This document shows, in pieces, positions 46,615 through 55,666 of a DNA stretch of 64,000 bases. Source of the stretch: CAZLQF01 sp964561545. Lineage in GTDB: Bacteria > Bacteroidota > Bacteroidia > CAILMK01 > CAYYUA01. The notes beneath the pieces were generated by a model. The model had not been told where the DNA came from, did no database searches, and saw nothing but the letters and a program-made list of their open reading frames with translations. The stretch covers positions 1 to 64,000 of the forward strand of contig CAZLQF010000013.1 in NCBI GenBank assembly GCA_964561545.1, given 5' to 3'. A program made the position numbers and the translations under genes. Numbering within the stretch: the first letter of the stretch is position 1; every line of letters starts with the position of its first letter.

Positions 46615-47433
46615 TCAATTAAACCGCTGCAAGCCCCAATATTTGATCAACAGGTAACCGAATAGCATGCCGCCCAAATGCGCAAAATGGGCAATTCCAC
46701 TGCCAGTACCGCTGGTGATGCCGGAATAAAGCTCAATGGCACCAAAGATCATGACAAAATATTTGGCTTTGAGCGGAAAAAGGAAGTAAATGTAAATATA
46801 GGAGTTGGGAAATAATAGGCCAAATGCCAACAACAACCCATATACCGCACCAGAAGCTCCCACAGTGGGTACGCTCAGTTCCCTTTGCAGCAATTGATTG
46901 GCAAGCTGTACCGATCCATCCGTATAATCCTTCGCTTGGGGGTTTTCCTGCCAATTACTGATAAATTCAGTAAAGGTAGGCATTAATTGCCGTGGTACAT
47001 TTTCGTTCGCAAAAGCCCGGAAGTTTTCAAGACCCGGATTTTGCGCATAAGCATCAACTGCACTCTGCAAATCCCAAATGCCCAAGCCGGTAACCGCTAA
47101 ATGCAAAAGTGCAGCCCCAAATCCCGTTACAAAGTAGTAAATAAAAAAGCGCTTAGGGCCGATCACATTTTCCAGCAAACTGCCAAACATGAACAGGGCA
47201 AACATATTGAAGAAAATATGCGCCACCCCGCCATGCATGAACAAGTGCGTTACAAATTGGTAGGGCTCAAATTGTTCGGCCATTGGAAAGTAAAGACCAA
47301 GGATTTTAACGAGATCCAAGCCAAAGCTGGCATTGAGGACAATGGTTGCTAAAAAGAACAAGCCATTGATGATAAGCAGGTTCTTAACAACATCAGGTAA
47401 CAAGTTGAACCCGGGTGGCTGGTGATAACTCAT
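46615..47433 (-). CDS. Rhomboid family intramembrane serine protease
   Basis: The 272-residue membrane protein has the catalytic Ser in GASGAVYGLLLAF and the catalytic His in IAHFAHLGGMLFGYLL. The other family motif HLFMHGGVAHIFFNMFALFMFG lies in the first part. An insertion of about 70 residues (about 118-190, rich in Asn and Gln) separates the helices before the catalytic Ser, larger than in minimal rhomboids. It cleaves transmembrane substrates in the inner membrane. It lies 11 bases downstream of mutL, in the same operon. Confidence 0.93.
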   Translation of the reverse strand: MSYHQPPGFNLLPDVVKNLLIINGLFFLATIVLNASFGLDLVKILGLYFPMAEQFEPYQFVTHLFMHGGVAHIFFNMFALFMFGSLLENVIGPKRFFIYYFVTGFGAALLHLAVTGLGIWDLQSAVDAYAQNPGLENFRAFANENVPRQLMPTFTEFISNWQENPQAKDYTDGSVQLANQLLQRELSVPTVGASGAVYGLLLAFGLLFPNSYIYIYFLFPLKAKYFVMIFGAIELYSGITSGTGSGIAHFAHLGGMLFGYLLIKYWGLQRFN

Positions 47434-47444
47434 GGATGACTATA

Positions 47445-49289
47445 TTAACGTTTGGTTTGTTCAAATTTTTTATCAAGTTCATCATTGGAAATCGTAACGA
47501 ATACCGGTTTTCCGCTTGCCGTATAATAAGGCATTTCGCAGGCAAACAATTGATCAATCAGCATTTTCATTTCATCTCCATTTAAGGTTTTGCCTGCTTT
47601 CATGGCTGTATTTCTGGCCAATGAACGGGCCAAACTTTCGCGGCTGCCAATTTTGGATACCTGCGCATTGTGCTTGTAATCCTCCAGCATTTGTTCAAAA
47701 AATGCCTGCACCTGATCTACTTGAACATCGGTGGGCTTGCCGTTCAAGATAAAAGCACTTTTACCAAAATCTTCTAACTGAAAGCCCAAACCGCGGATAT
47801 CAGGCAGGATCTTTTTAACAAGTTGGTAATCGGCATAAGGCAGTTCAATGACTTCCGGGAACAGTTGCTGCTGGGAGGCTCCCTGACTTGCTTCCAAGCG
47901 CTTAAGGTATCTTTCATAAAGAATCCGTTGATGGGCATAGTGCTGATGAATGATCATCATGCCCGATTTAATGGACGTCAATAAGTATTTCTTCTGGATT
48001 TGGACAGGTTCCTTGCCTGTTACTTCTTCGGTTTCCTCCTCAAACAATTCCGATTGCTCTGCTTGCTCGCTATTTTTAGACTGCTCGGCTTCGGTATGCT
48101 GGAGTACCTTATAAAGCTCTTCCCAATCACTTTTTCCTGCCTTTTGTTGCTGGATCGGCTGCCAGCTTTCACCCTGTGCTTGATCAGAGCTAACCGGAGC
48201 ACCCCCCTTATTAACCTTCATTTTATCCCCTTCTTTGGAAGATGGATCATAAAAAGGCGCTGGTATTTCCTCCTTGTCAAAGTCCAAAGCAGGAGCAATA
48301 TGGTTTTGGCTTAGGGCTTTTTTAATAGCAGCCTTTAAAATGGCATAAATCGATTTTTCGTCTTCAAACTTTATTTCAGTTTTAGTGGGGTGCACGTTAA
48401 CATCAATCTTGGTCGGATCCATTTCCAGGTAAATGAAATAAAGTGGATAGTAACCTTCAGGTAGCAGGCTTTCAAATGCTTTTAAAACAGCATGATTCAA
48501 ATAGCCACTACGGATGAAGCGGTTGTTCACAAAAAAGTATTGACTTCCTCTTGTTTTGCGGGCAAAATTTGGCTTACCTATGTAACCGTTGATATGGACC
48601 AGCGACGTTTGCTCTTCTATAGGTACCAGTCCATCCTCGTACTTTTTGCCGAGTACTTGAACGATACGTTTGCGAATGGAAGCTGTCTTCAAGTGATAAA
48701 CGACTTCCTGGCCATTTTTGAAAATTAACGTCTTATTGGAATTAACAAGGGCCACCCTTAAAAACTCCTCCATGATATGGCGGTATTCCACATTATGCGA
48801 TTTGAGGAAATTCTTGCGGGCCGGGGTGTTGTAAAACAAGTTTTTAACAGTTATAGAAGTGCCGGTTTGGGTAGCACAGGCTTCATGCTTTTTGGTTTCG
48901 GAGCCTTCTACCACCAATCGGTAGCCCCATTCTTCATCTTCCTGTTTGGTTTTGGTTTCTACTACAGCAACGGCTGCAATGGAGGCCAAAGCCTCACCCC
49001 GAAAGCCAAGCGTTTTCAATTGATATAAATCATCCACCTCATTGATCTTGGAGGTGGCGTGCCTTTCAAAGGCCATCCGGAGATCAGTCTCGGACATGCC
49101 ATGCCCGTCATCTACGACTTGGATTGACTTTTTACCCCCATCTTCTATTATTAGCTTAACGGTCGTTGCTTGGGCATCGATGGCATTTTCCATCAGTTCT
49201 TTAACTACAGAAGCAGGCCTCTGAACAACTTCTCCAGCTGCAATCTGGTTTGCAATGGCATCGGGTAATAAGTGGATGAGGTCTTTCAT
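47445..49289 (-). CDS. mutL: DNA mismatch repair protein MutL
   Basis: The 614-residue protein has the GHKL ATPase domain intact: LMENAIDAQA, VVDDGHGM, ATSKI and FRGEALASI. The C-terminal dimerisation domain keeps the fold, but the metal-dependent endonuclease motif DQHA(x)2E(x)4E reads HQHYAHQRILYE, with the first Asp and the central Glu replaced. The later Cys-x-His-Gly-Arg-Pro motif is also missing (YTASGKPV). The endonuclease activity found in many MutL proteins is therefore unlikely here. The start overlaps the stop of the small membrane gene upstream by four bases. Confidence 0.95.
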   Translation of the reverse strand: MKDLIHLLPDAIANQIAAGEVVQRPASVVKELMENAIDAQATTVKLIIEDGGKKSIQVVDDGHGMSETDLRMAFERHATSKINEVDDLYQLKTLGFRGEALASIAAVAVVETKTKQEDEEWGYRLVVEGSETKKHEACATQTGTSITVKNLFYNTPARKNFLKSHNVEYRHIMEEFLRVALVNSNKTLIFKNGQEVVYHLKTASIRKRIVQVLGKKYEDGLVPIEEQTSLVHINGYIGKPNFARKTRGSQYFFVNNRFIRSGYLNHAVLKAFESLLPEGYYPLYFIYLEMDPTKIDVNVHPTKTEIKFEDEKSIYAILKAAIKKALSQNHIAPALDFDKEEIPAPFYDPSSKEGDKMKVNKGGAPVSSDQAQGESWQPIQQQKAGKSDWEELYKVLQHTEAEQSKNSEQAEQSELFEEETEEVTGKEPVQIQKKYLLTSIKSGMMIIHQHYAHQRILYERYLKRLEASQGASQQQLFPEVIELPYADYQLVKKILPDIRGLGFQLEDFGKSAFILNGKPTDVQVDQVQAFFEQMLEDYKHNAQVSKIGSRESLARSLARNTAMKAGKTLNGDEMKMLIDQLFACEMPYYTASGKPVFVTISNDELDKKFEQTKR

Positions 49290-49648
49290 GTAAGCTGGCG
49301 TAATTTTAAAGCAAATAAGAAAAATAGAACGACCAACACCGCAATTGCTGCAAATCCGGAAATTTCTCCAATGTAATAAAGCATCGGAACCGTGAGTATT
49401 CCCGCCAACATCAGGGTCCTTTGAGCACTGCCAGACCTTCCAGCCATTTGCTTGCGATGCATGTGACGCTGCCGCTTAAACTGGCCAATCAAACGGCTGC
49501 TGTAACGCTCGTGACCGCCCTTTTCAAGATTGACTTTGCCTTCTTTTTCTTCAGCCTTTTCTTTGACCGGGTCATAATAACGAGGTTTGTAATCAAATTG
49601 GTAATAACTCGGCAGTTTAATGAAAGACGGTAATCTGGACCGTGCCAT
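49286..49648 (-). CDS. Small membrane protein upstream of mutL
   Basis: The 120-residue protein has a basic N-terminal half (KLPSYYQFDYKPRYYDPVKEKAEEK, RQRHMHRKQMAGRSG) and two hydrophobic segments near residues 79-115 (RTLMLAGILTVPMLYYIG, FAAIAVLVVLFFLFAL). No named family is recognised. Its stop overlaps the mutL start codon by four bases (ATGA), which strongly supports it as a real gene of the mutL operon. Confidence 0.8.
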   Translation of the reverse strand: MARSRLPSFIKLPSYYQFDYKPRYYDPVKEKAEEKEGKVNLEKGGHERYSSRLIGQFKRQRHMHRKQMAGRSGSAQRTLMLAGILTVPMLYYIGEISGFAAIAVLVVLFFLFALKLRQLT

Positions 49649-50166
49649 TGGTTTTTGTTTTTATTCAAGGCGATGCGCCTAAAACCCATCGCTAACGATA
49701 ATTAAATTTTCTATCCTTATCATAGCGAAAGGTTTTACGCCCTTCGCTTTATGTTATCTTTTGTTTAATAAAATTAGCCTCGTTTTCTTTTTCCTTAGCG
49801 TTAACGACATACGCTTTTAACTAAAGGGTATTTTGAGAAAACGCTAACTTATTTTGGTTTTAATATCACAAAGTTAGCCAAAACCTTGTAGCTAAGTTAA
49901 TTTTCATCGCTTTGATAACTATGAAACGGCATAAAAGGTTTTCTATCATAGGAATCAATGCTATACATTTTATTTGTCATTTGCTAAACTTTTATCCCTC
50001 AGCCTCGAATTTTAATCCTCGTTCAGCTACACATTAGGTACTAATGATAATACCATTTTCTTGCAATAATCGGTATGATTATAAAAAATTTTTTTACGCC
50101 TAAAGCTCCTGATTATCAAATTTTCTAAAGCAATCTAAGGAATCAATGAAACAATTTGAATAACTG
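49649..50166. other. Long intergenic region upstream of the metE promoter
   Basis: No gene. Two hairpins are visible: AGCGAAAGG (49724-49732) with CCTTCGCT (49741-49748), and TTAGCGTT (49795-49802) with AACGCTAA (49840-49847). The first may terminate transcription arriving from either side. The rest is AT-rich and shows nothing else recognisable. Confidence 0.5.
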
Positions 50167-50197
50167 TTTGGTTATTATCGACAAGCATTTATTTTTG
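50167..50197 (+). promoter_or_regulatory. Near-ideal Bacteroidota promoter of metE
   Basis: TTTG at 50167-50170, a spacer of 19 bases and TATTTTTG at 50190-50197 fit the phylum consensus in both elements and spacing. Transcription would begin just before the cobalamin riboswitch. Confidence 0.75.
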
Positions 50198-50233
50198 TGA
50201 TGCAAGTTCATTTAAAAATTTAAACGCCCACCG

Positions 50234-50406
50234 GGCAAGGTTCCTGTTTAAATCGGGATTAAAAAGGAATTAGGTGATCCGCTTTTCGCGGAGATTCCTA
50301 AGCTGACGCGCAACTGTAAATAACCTGATTTTTACCGAATCAGCCACTTTCCGCCATTAGGCGGATGGGAAGGCCGGTAAAAAGGTTATGAGCCAGGAGA
50401 CTTGCC
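50234..50406 (+). ncRNA. Cobalamin riboswitch of metE
   Basis: The core blocks of the cobalamin aptamer are present in order: GGAATTAGGTG, GCTGACGCGCAACTGTAA, GAATCAGCCACT, TGGGAAGGCCGG and GAGCCAGGAGACTTGCC. P1 pairs GGCAAG (50234-50239) with CTTGCC (50401-50406). A further stem (GCTTCCGCGGGAAGAAGC near 50434-50452) follows and may be the regulatory part. It should repress the cobalamin-independent enzyme MetE when vitamin B12 is available. Confidence 0.93.
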
Positions 50407-50565
50407 TCGTCCGGAATTAACGGTGCTTCCGCGGGAAGAAGCAGCGTTAAGAGCATTGGCTATCCTATAAAAGACTTGTCTATTGATTCAAGTCTTTCTA
50501 TTAACAATCCATTTCTCTTAGCGCACTTCGACTCGTAAGCATCATTTGTTAAACCAAAACAAGAT

Positions 50566-52881
50566 ATGCTTATGTTAACACACAATTTAGGTTACCCACG
50601 TATTGGTCCCAAAAGAGAGCTTAAAAAAGCTTGCGAAAGCTATTGGAAAGGCAAAATTGACCAATCAGCGCTTGAAGCAACTGCTCAGGAGATCAGAAAG
50701 AACAATTGGCAAACTCAGCAAGAAGCTGGTATAGACCTTGTACCAACCAATGACTTTGCCTACTATGACCACGTATTGGACATGGCTCTGGTAACGGGCG
50801 CTATTCCCGACCGCTTCCTACCAGTAGCAGAAAAATCGAATCTATCAGAATTGGACCTTTACTTTGCCATGGCAAGAGGTTATCAAGACGATCAGCATGA
50901 CGTCATTGCTATGGAAATGACCAAGTGGTTCGACACGAACTATCATTACATCGTTCCAGAATTCAATAAAAATCAGGAATTCAAGCTTTACTCCAACAAA
51001 ATCTTTGATGAATATAAGGAAGCCAAGGAACAAGTTAACGCCAAGCCCGTCATTTTAGGCCCGGTCAGCTACCTTATGTTGGGCAAGGAAAAGGATGAAG
51101 GCTTCCACCGTTTAGATTTGTTAGACAAGCTTTTACCAGTATACCATGAAATCATGGAAAAATTGGCTTCTTTGGGTGCCGAATGGGTTCAACTTGACGA
51201 ACCTTATCTGGCTATGGACTTGGACGATCAAGCCAAGCAAGCATTTGAACAAGCTTATCAAGCACTTGGCAATCAACATACCAACTTAAAGTTGCTATTA
51301 GCTACGTATTTTGAAGGCATCAGAGACAATAGTGATTTAGCTACTGCACTCCCTATTCAGGCATTGCACTTAGATTTGGCCAAGGCACCCCGTCAATTGG
51401 ATTTTATGTTGGATAAAATACCCGATGGAATGACCCTTTCATTAGGAATAGTCAATGGACGGAACATTTGGAAAAATGATTTCGAGCAGGCATTGGGTAC
51501 CATCCAGAAAGCCAGGGAAAAGCTTGGAGAAGACCGGCTTATGTTGGCCCCTTCGTGTTCATTGTTGTTGTCTCCTTATGACCTTGACCTCGAGACCAAC
51601 GAAGAAGTTTTAACACCTGAAATCAAAAACTGGTTGGCATTTGCTAAGCAAAAGGTGCATGAGGTAGCAACGCTTGGTAAATTGGCTTCACGTGATACTT
51701 TTGATCAATACAAAAACGCCCTTGAAGCCAACAAAAAGGCCATCCAAAGCAGGCGTGAAAGTGAATTGATCCACAATGAGAAGGTTAAGCAACGAGCCAA
51801 CGCTGTGAAATCAGAAGATGCCGATCGCAACCAACCATTTGCGAAAAGAAAGGAACAACAGCGAGCGAACCTCAACCTTCCTGATTTTCCGACCACTACA
51901 ATTGGTTCATTCCCGCAAACCACGGACATCAGAAAATTGAGGAGGAAGTTCAAAAAAGGTGATATTGACAAAGCCACTTACGAAGAAGAATTGAAAGCAG
52001 CTACCAAAACTGCCATCAAGTGGCAGGAGGAAGTTAATCTTGATGTATTGGTACATGGTGAGTTTGAAAGGAACGACATGGTAGAATATTTTGGTGAGCA
52101 ACTGGAAGGTTATGTATTTACAGAAAACGGTTGGGTGCAAAGCTTTGGTACCCGATGTGTAAAGCCACCCATCATTTATGGAGACGTAACCCGTAAAAGT
52201 GCCATGACCGTGGATTGGATCAATTATGCCCAATCGCTAACTGATCAGCCTGTCAAAGGCATGCTAACCGGCCCGGTTACCATGCTGCAGTGGTCTTTTG
52301 TTAGGGACGATCAGCCAAAATCAGAAACCTGTAAGCAAATTTCCCTTGCAATCCGTGATGAAGTAAAAGATCTTGAGGAAAATGGCACCAAAGTAATCCA
52401 AATTGATGAACCAGCACTGCGTGAAGGATTGCCATTGCGAAGGAATGATTGGGATGATTACCTTATATGGGCCGTCAATTCCTTTAGGCTTGCTTCTGCC
52501 GTTGTGGATGACGCTACCCAAATCCACACCCACATGTGCTATGCAGAATTCAATGACATCATTGAAAGCATTGCCAACTTGGATGCCGATGTGATCACCA
52601 TTGAAACATCAAGGTCACAAATGGAATTGTTGGATGCCTTTGTAGAATTCAAATATCCCAATGACATTGGCCCCGGTGTTTATGATATTCACTCGCCCCG
52701 CATTCCAACCGTTAAGGAGATGCAGAACCTCATTAACAAAGCGGCAGATGTCTTACCGGCTGAAAACATTTGGGTCAACCCCGATTGCGGCTTGAAAACC
52801 AGAAACTGGGAAGAGGTCAAGCCAGCGCTTGAGAACATGGTGGCAGCAGCGCAGGGGTTGCGAGAAGAAGTCACTGTGTAG
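50566..52881 (+). CDS. metE: Cobalamin-independent methionine synthase
   Basis: The 771-residue protein has both halves of MetE: the N-terminal domain (LGYPRIGPKRELKKACESYW) and the catalytic C-terminal domain (TTIGSFPQTTDIRKLR). The zinc ligands are visible as His and Cys in IHTHMCYAEF and Cys in WVNPDCGLKTR. It transfers the methyl group from 5-methyl-THF polyglutamate to homocysteine. The second Met (50572) is an alternative start. It is transcribed alone from the promoter at 50167 and ended by the hairpin at 52933. Confidence 0.98.
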   Translation: MLMLTHNLGYPRIGPKRELKKACESYWKGKIDQSALEATAQEIRKNNWQTQQEAGIDLVPTNDFAYYDHVLDMALVTGAIPDRFLPVAEKSNLSELDLYFAMARGYQDDQHDVIAMEMTKWFDTNYHYIVPEFNKNQEFKLYSNKIFDEYKEAKEQVNAKPVILGPVSYLMLGKEKDEGFHRLDLLDKLLPVYHEIMEKLASLGAEWVQLDEPYLAMDLDDQAKQAFEQAYQALGNQHTNLKLLLATYFEGIRDNSDLATALPIQALHLDLAKAPRQLDFMLDKIPDGMTLSLGIVNGRNIWKNDFEQALGTIQKAREKLGEDRLMLAPSCSLLLSPYDLDLETNEEVLTPEIKNWLAFAKQKVHEVATLGKLASRDTFDQYKNALEANKKAIQSRRESELIHNEKVKQRANAVKSEDADRNQPFAKRKEQQRANLNLPDFPTTTIGSFPQTTDIRKLRRKFKKGDIDKATYEEELKAATKTAIKWQEEVNLDVLVHGEFERNDMVEYFGEQLEGYVFTENGWVQSFGTRCVKPPIIYGDVTRKSAMTVDWINYAQSLTDQPVKGMLTGPVTMLQWSFVRDDQPKSETCKQISLAIRDEVKDLEENGTKVIQIDEPALREGLPLRRNDWDDYLIWAVNSFRLASAVVDDATQIHTHMCYAEFNDIIESIANLDADVITIETSRSQMELLDAFVEFKYPNDIGPGVYDIHSPRIPTVKEMQNLINKAADVLPAENIWVNPDCGLKTRNWEEVKPALENMVAAAQGLREEVTV

Positions 52882-52932
52882 ATAATTTGGCCCTAAGCTT
52901 TAAGATATGAGATAGGGTTTTCAACATTAAGC

Positions 52933-52970
52933 AAGGTTTCCCGCAGTTTGCTAATCTGCGGGAGCCTTAT
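52933..52970 (+). terminator. Terminator after metE
   Basis: AAGGTTTCCCGCAG pairs with CTGCGGGAGCCTT with one internal mismatch pair; perfect core TCCCGCAG/CTGCGGGA. A short T-rich stretch (TATTTCTTG) follows. Confidence 0.75.
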
Positions 52971-52973
52971 TTC

Positions 52974-53255
52974 TTGAACCCAAAATTGAAGGATGTGAAT
53001 TTAGAAAGTTTTCAAAATTTGCCGGTTAGTACTAAATGCAAATACACTCCAGCATTGGGCCATTACTTAATGAGCATTGAAGAATACTACTATGGGATCA
53101 GTTTGTATTCCGTTAGTAACTTCTACGTAGAACTTTGGTATGTGATCAAAGAGCAAACCATCATCAAAATAAGAGCCTATAGGCACTTAACCCCCTACAG
53201 CCCCTTTCTAAGGCGTATCAACCTGGATGATATTTCGAAAGGTGAAGCTCATTAA
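52974..53255 (+). CDS. Small hypothetical protein, 93 aa
   Basis: The frame from TTG at 52974 encodes a soluble acidic/aromatic protein with GISLYSVSNFYVELWYV and IIKIRAYRHLTPY. This pattern of Tyr, Phe and Trp in short strands resembles small uncharacterised Bacteroidota proteins, so it looks real. A GTG at 52995 is another possible start. It directly follows the metE terminator. Function unknown. Confidence 0.5.
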   Translation: MNPKLKDVNLESFQNLPVSTKCKYTPALGHYLMSIEEYYYGISLYSVSNFYVELWYVIKEQTIIKIRAYRHLTPYSPFLRRINLDDISKGEAH

Positions 53256-53454
53256 CGCAAATTTCCAAATTAGCCTCATCCCCCTTGAGCATCAACTCAA
53301 ATGATGCTATTAACAAACCCTTAAGAGGGCACAATAATGGCCAATGATCATGTTGAAGACCACAACCTGTTACCAACATTAAAACTTGTTTGTTAACCAC
53401 ATTGATCATGCATAACTCCAAACCTTGCTTATTTTTGTGCAAAACTTTTGACTT

Positions 53455-54654
53455 ATGAGTGAAGCCTATGTTATAGATGCCTTACGTACACCACTTGGTA
53501 CTTTCGGTGGTGGATTATCCCCGGTACGCCCGGACGACATGGCCGCCCATGTAATCACGGAAATATTGAACCGCAATTCCGATATCAAATCCGATCAATT
53601 TGAAGATGTTGTTTTTGGCGCTGCCAACCAGGCCGGTGAGGACAATCGCAACGTTGCGCGCATGGCGTTGTTATTGGCTGGAATGCCGGAACATGTAGCT
53701 GGTGTTACGGTCAACCGGCTCTGTGCCTCAAGCTTGCAGTCCATCATGGATACATCAAGGTCCATTAAATTAGATGAAGCGGATTATTACATGGCAGGTG
53801 GCGTAGAAAGTATGAGCCGTGCGCCTTATGTTATGAAAAAGCCCACTAAAGCCTTTGATCCAAAGCCAGAGATCTACGACACCACGATTGGATGGCGGTT
53901 TGTTAATAAGAAGCTCAAGGAAAAGTATTATCCCTACTCTATGGGTGAAACGGCAGAAAATGTGGCTGAAAAGTACAACGTAAGTCGCGAAGCCCAGGAT
54001 GAATTTGCCCATAAAACCCAACAAAAATACCAACAAGCCCATGAAGCCGGCAAACTTAATGATGAACTTATCCCGGTAACCATTCCTCAACGTAAGGGCG
54101 ATCCTGTGGTTGTGGACCAAGATGAACATCCCAGGCTTTCGTCAGTCGAAAAACTGAGCAAGCTTAAACCCGTTTTCCGGGAAGGTGGTAGCGTTACAGC
54201 TGGCAATGCATCAGGTGTTAATGATGGCGCTGCTAATTTAATTCTGGCCAGTGATCAGGGGGTTAAACAAAATGACCTTAAGCCAATGGCGCGTGTAGTA
54301 AGCATGGCCGTTGCAGGCGTGGAACCAGCTTACATGGGGTTGGGTCCCATTCCATCCACCCAAAAAGCGCTCAAACGGGCTGGACTTACGATTGATGATA
54401 TTGACCTGGTTGAATTGAATGAAGCATTTGCAGCGCAATCCATCGTTTGCATTGATGAGTTGGGCCTCAATCCCGAGATTGTCAACGTCAACGGAGGTGC
54501 CATTGCACTGGGCCATCCATTGGGATGCAGTGGAGCCCGGATTTCCACAACGCTCCTGCATGAAATGCAAAAACGTAATAACGTGAAATACGGACTTGCT
54601 ACCATGTGCGTTGGTGTAGGGCAAGGCGCTGCCGTTATTTATGAGAAAGTGTGA
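53455..54654 (+). CDS. Thiolase (acetyl-CoA C-acyltransferase)
   Basis: The 399-residue protein shows all thiolase features: the nucleophile Cys in VNRLCASSLQS (about 90), His in NEAFAAQS, and the C-terminal GHPLGCSGAR and the second catalytic Cys in MCVGVGQGAA. It catalyses thiolytic cleavage of 3-ketoacyl-CoA in fatty-acid degradation, or acetoacetyl-CoA condensation; the sequence does not separate FadA/PcaF-like from AtoB-like use. No other fad genes are adjacent. A TATTTTTG -7 element lies at 53430-53437. Confidence 0.93.
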   Translation: MSEAYVIDALRTPLGTFGGGLSPVRPDDMAAHVITEILNRNSDIKSDQFEDVVFGAANQAGEDNRNVARMALLLAGMPEHVAGVTVNRLCASSLQSIMDTSRSIKLDEADYYMAGGVESMSRAPYVMKKPTKAFDPKPEIYDTTIGWRFVNKKLKEKYYPYSMGETAENVAEKYNVSREAQDEFAHKTQQKYQQAHEAGKLNDELIPVTIPQRKGDPVVVDQDEHPRLSSVEKLSKLKPVFREGGSVTAGNASGVNDGAANLILASDQGVKQNDLKPMARVVSMAVAGVEPAYMGLGPIPSTQKALKRAGLTIDDIDLVELNEAFAAQSIVCIDELGLNPEIVNVNGGAIALGHPLGCSGARISTTLLHEMQKRNNVKYGLATMCVGVGQGAAVIYEKV

Positions 54655-54767
54655 CACTTGATGTTTGAACTTACAAGTTGGAAGTTTTAAGTGAAAAAAG
54701 TTGAGATGTTTAGTTCTTCTGAATTTTTATTTTTTGCTTGTAGCTATTATTAATTATTCATTACTAA

Positions 54768-55553
54768 TTGCCAAACCGCATATTCTTCAACATAGCCTAC
54801 AACGGTGCTTATTACCACGGCTGGCAGAAACAACTGAATGCACCTGCCGTTCAGGATGTAATTGATAAAAACTTCCGAAAAGTGCTGCAGGAAAACATTC
54901 GAACAATTGGTTGCGGAAGAACAGATACAGGGGTCCATGCCAAGAATTTTTACTTCCATTTTGATACAGAGCAAGATTTTGAGCCCACATTTTTGGAAAA
55001 AGCCAACCATATCCTGCCTCGCTCCATTTGGGTGAAATCCATGCTTGAACCTACCCAAGATGATGCACACTCCAGATATTCAGCCCAAAAGCGTACTTAC
55101 GATTATTACATTTGTACATCCAGGAATCCATTTTACCTAAACACCGCCACTTATTACCACCATGCGGTAGATCTGGATCTTATGAACCAAGGTTGTCAAA
55201 TTCTAATGGAATACGAGAATTTTGAAACATTCAGTAAGCTCAACAAAGAATTAACCCACTACAAATGCCAACTTCATGAGGCTTATTGGGAGCAAGTGAA
55301 CCATGAGCTCATCCGGTTCCGAATCACCGCCAACCGTTTCATAAGGCGCATGGTTAGAATGATCGTGATAACCCTCATATATTTGGGCAGCGGTAAGGTT
55401 TCCCTAGATCATTTAAGGTACATGATCGAAAGTAGAAACCGCAATTTGGTAAAAGGCTCTGCACCACCCGATGGGTTGTATTTAGCCGAAGTAACATACC
55501 CGGATGACCTCTTAAAGGAAGTTGCAAGCCAGTCTTGGGCAAGTTATCTGTAA
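54768..55553 (+). CDS. truA: tRNA pseudouridine synthase A
   Basis: The 261-residue protein begins with NIAYNGAYYHGWQKQ and has the catalytic Asp in GCGRTDTGVHAKNFYFHF, the TruA signature. It makes pseudouridine at positions 38-40 of the tRNA anticodon arm. The start is TTG (54768), as no ATG precedes the conserved N-terminus. It is convergent with aspS and single in its orientation here. Confidence 0.95.
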   Translation: MPNRIFFNIAYNGAYYHGWQKQLNAPAVQDVIDKNFRKVLQENIRTIGCGRTDTGVHAKNFYFHFDTEQDFEPTFLEKANHILPRSIWVKSMLEPTQDDAHSRYSAQKRTYDYYICTSRNPFYLNTATYYHHAVDLDLMNQGCQILMEYENFETFSKLNKELTHYKCQLHEAYWEQVNHELIRFRITANRFIRRMVRMIVITLIYLGSGKVSLDHLRYMIESRNRNLVKGSAPPDGLYLAEVTYPDDLLKEVASQSWASYL

Positions 55554-55666
55554 GCACCCCTAAAACACAAAATTTTTCATCTTGACCATGCCAACCTTCT
55601 AAAGAGATAGTAGTTGGCAAAATACGGCTGCTAATTTAACAACCTTCAAACACCAATCTTAATGGT

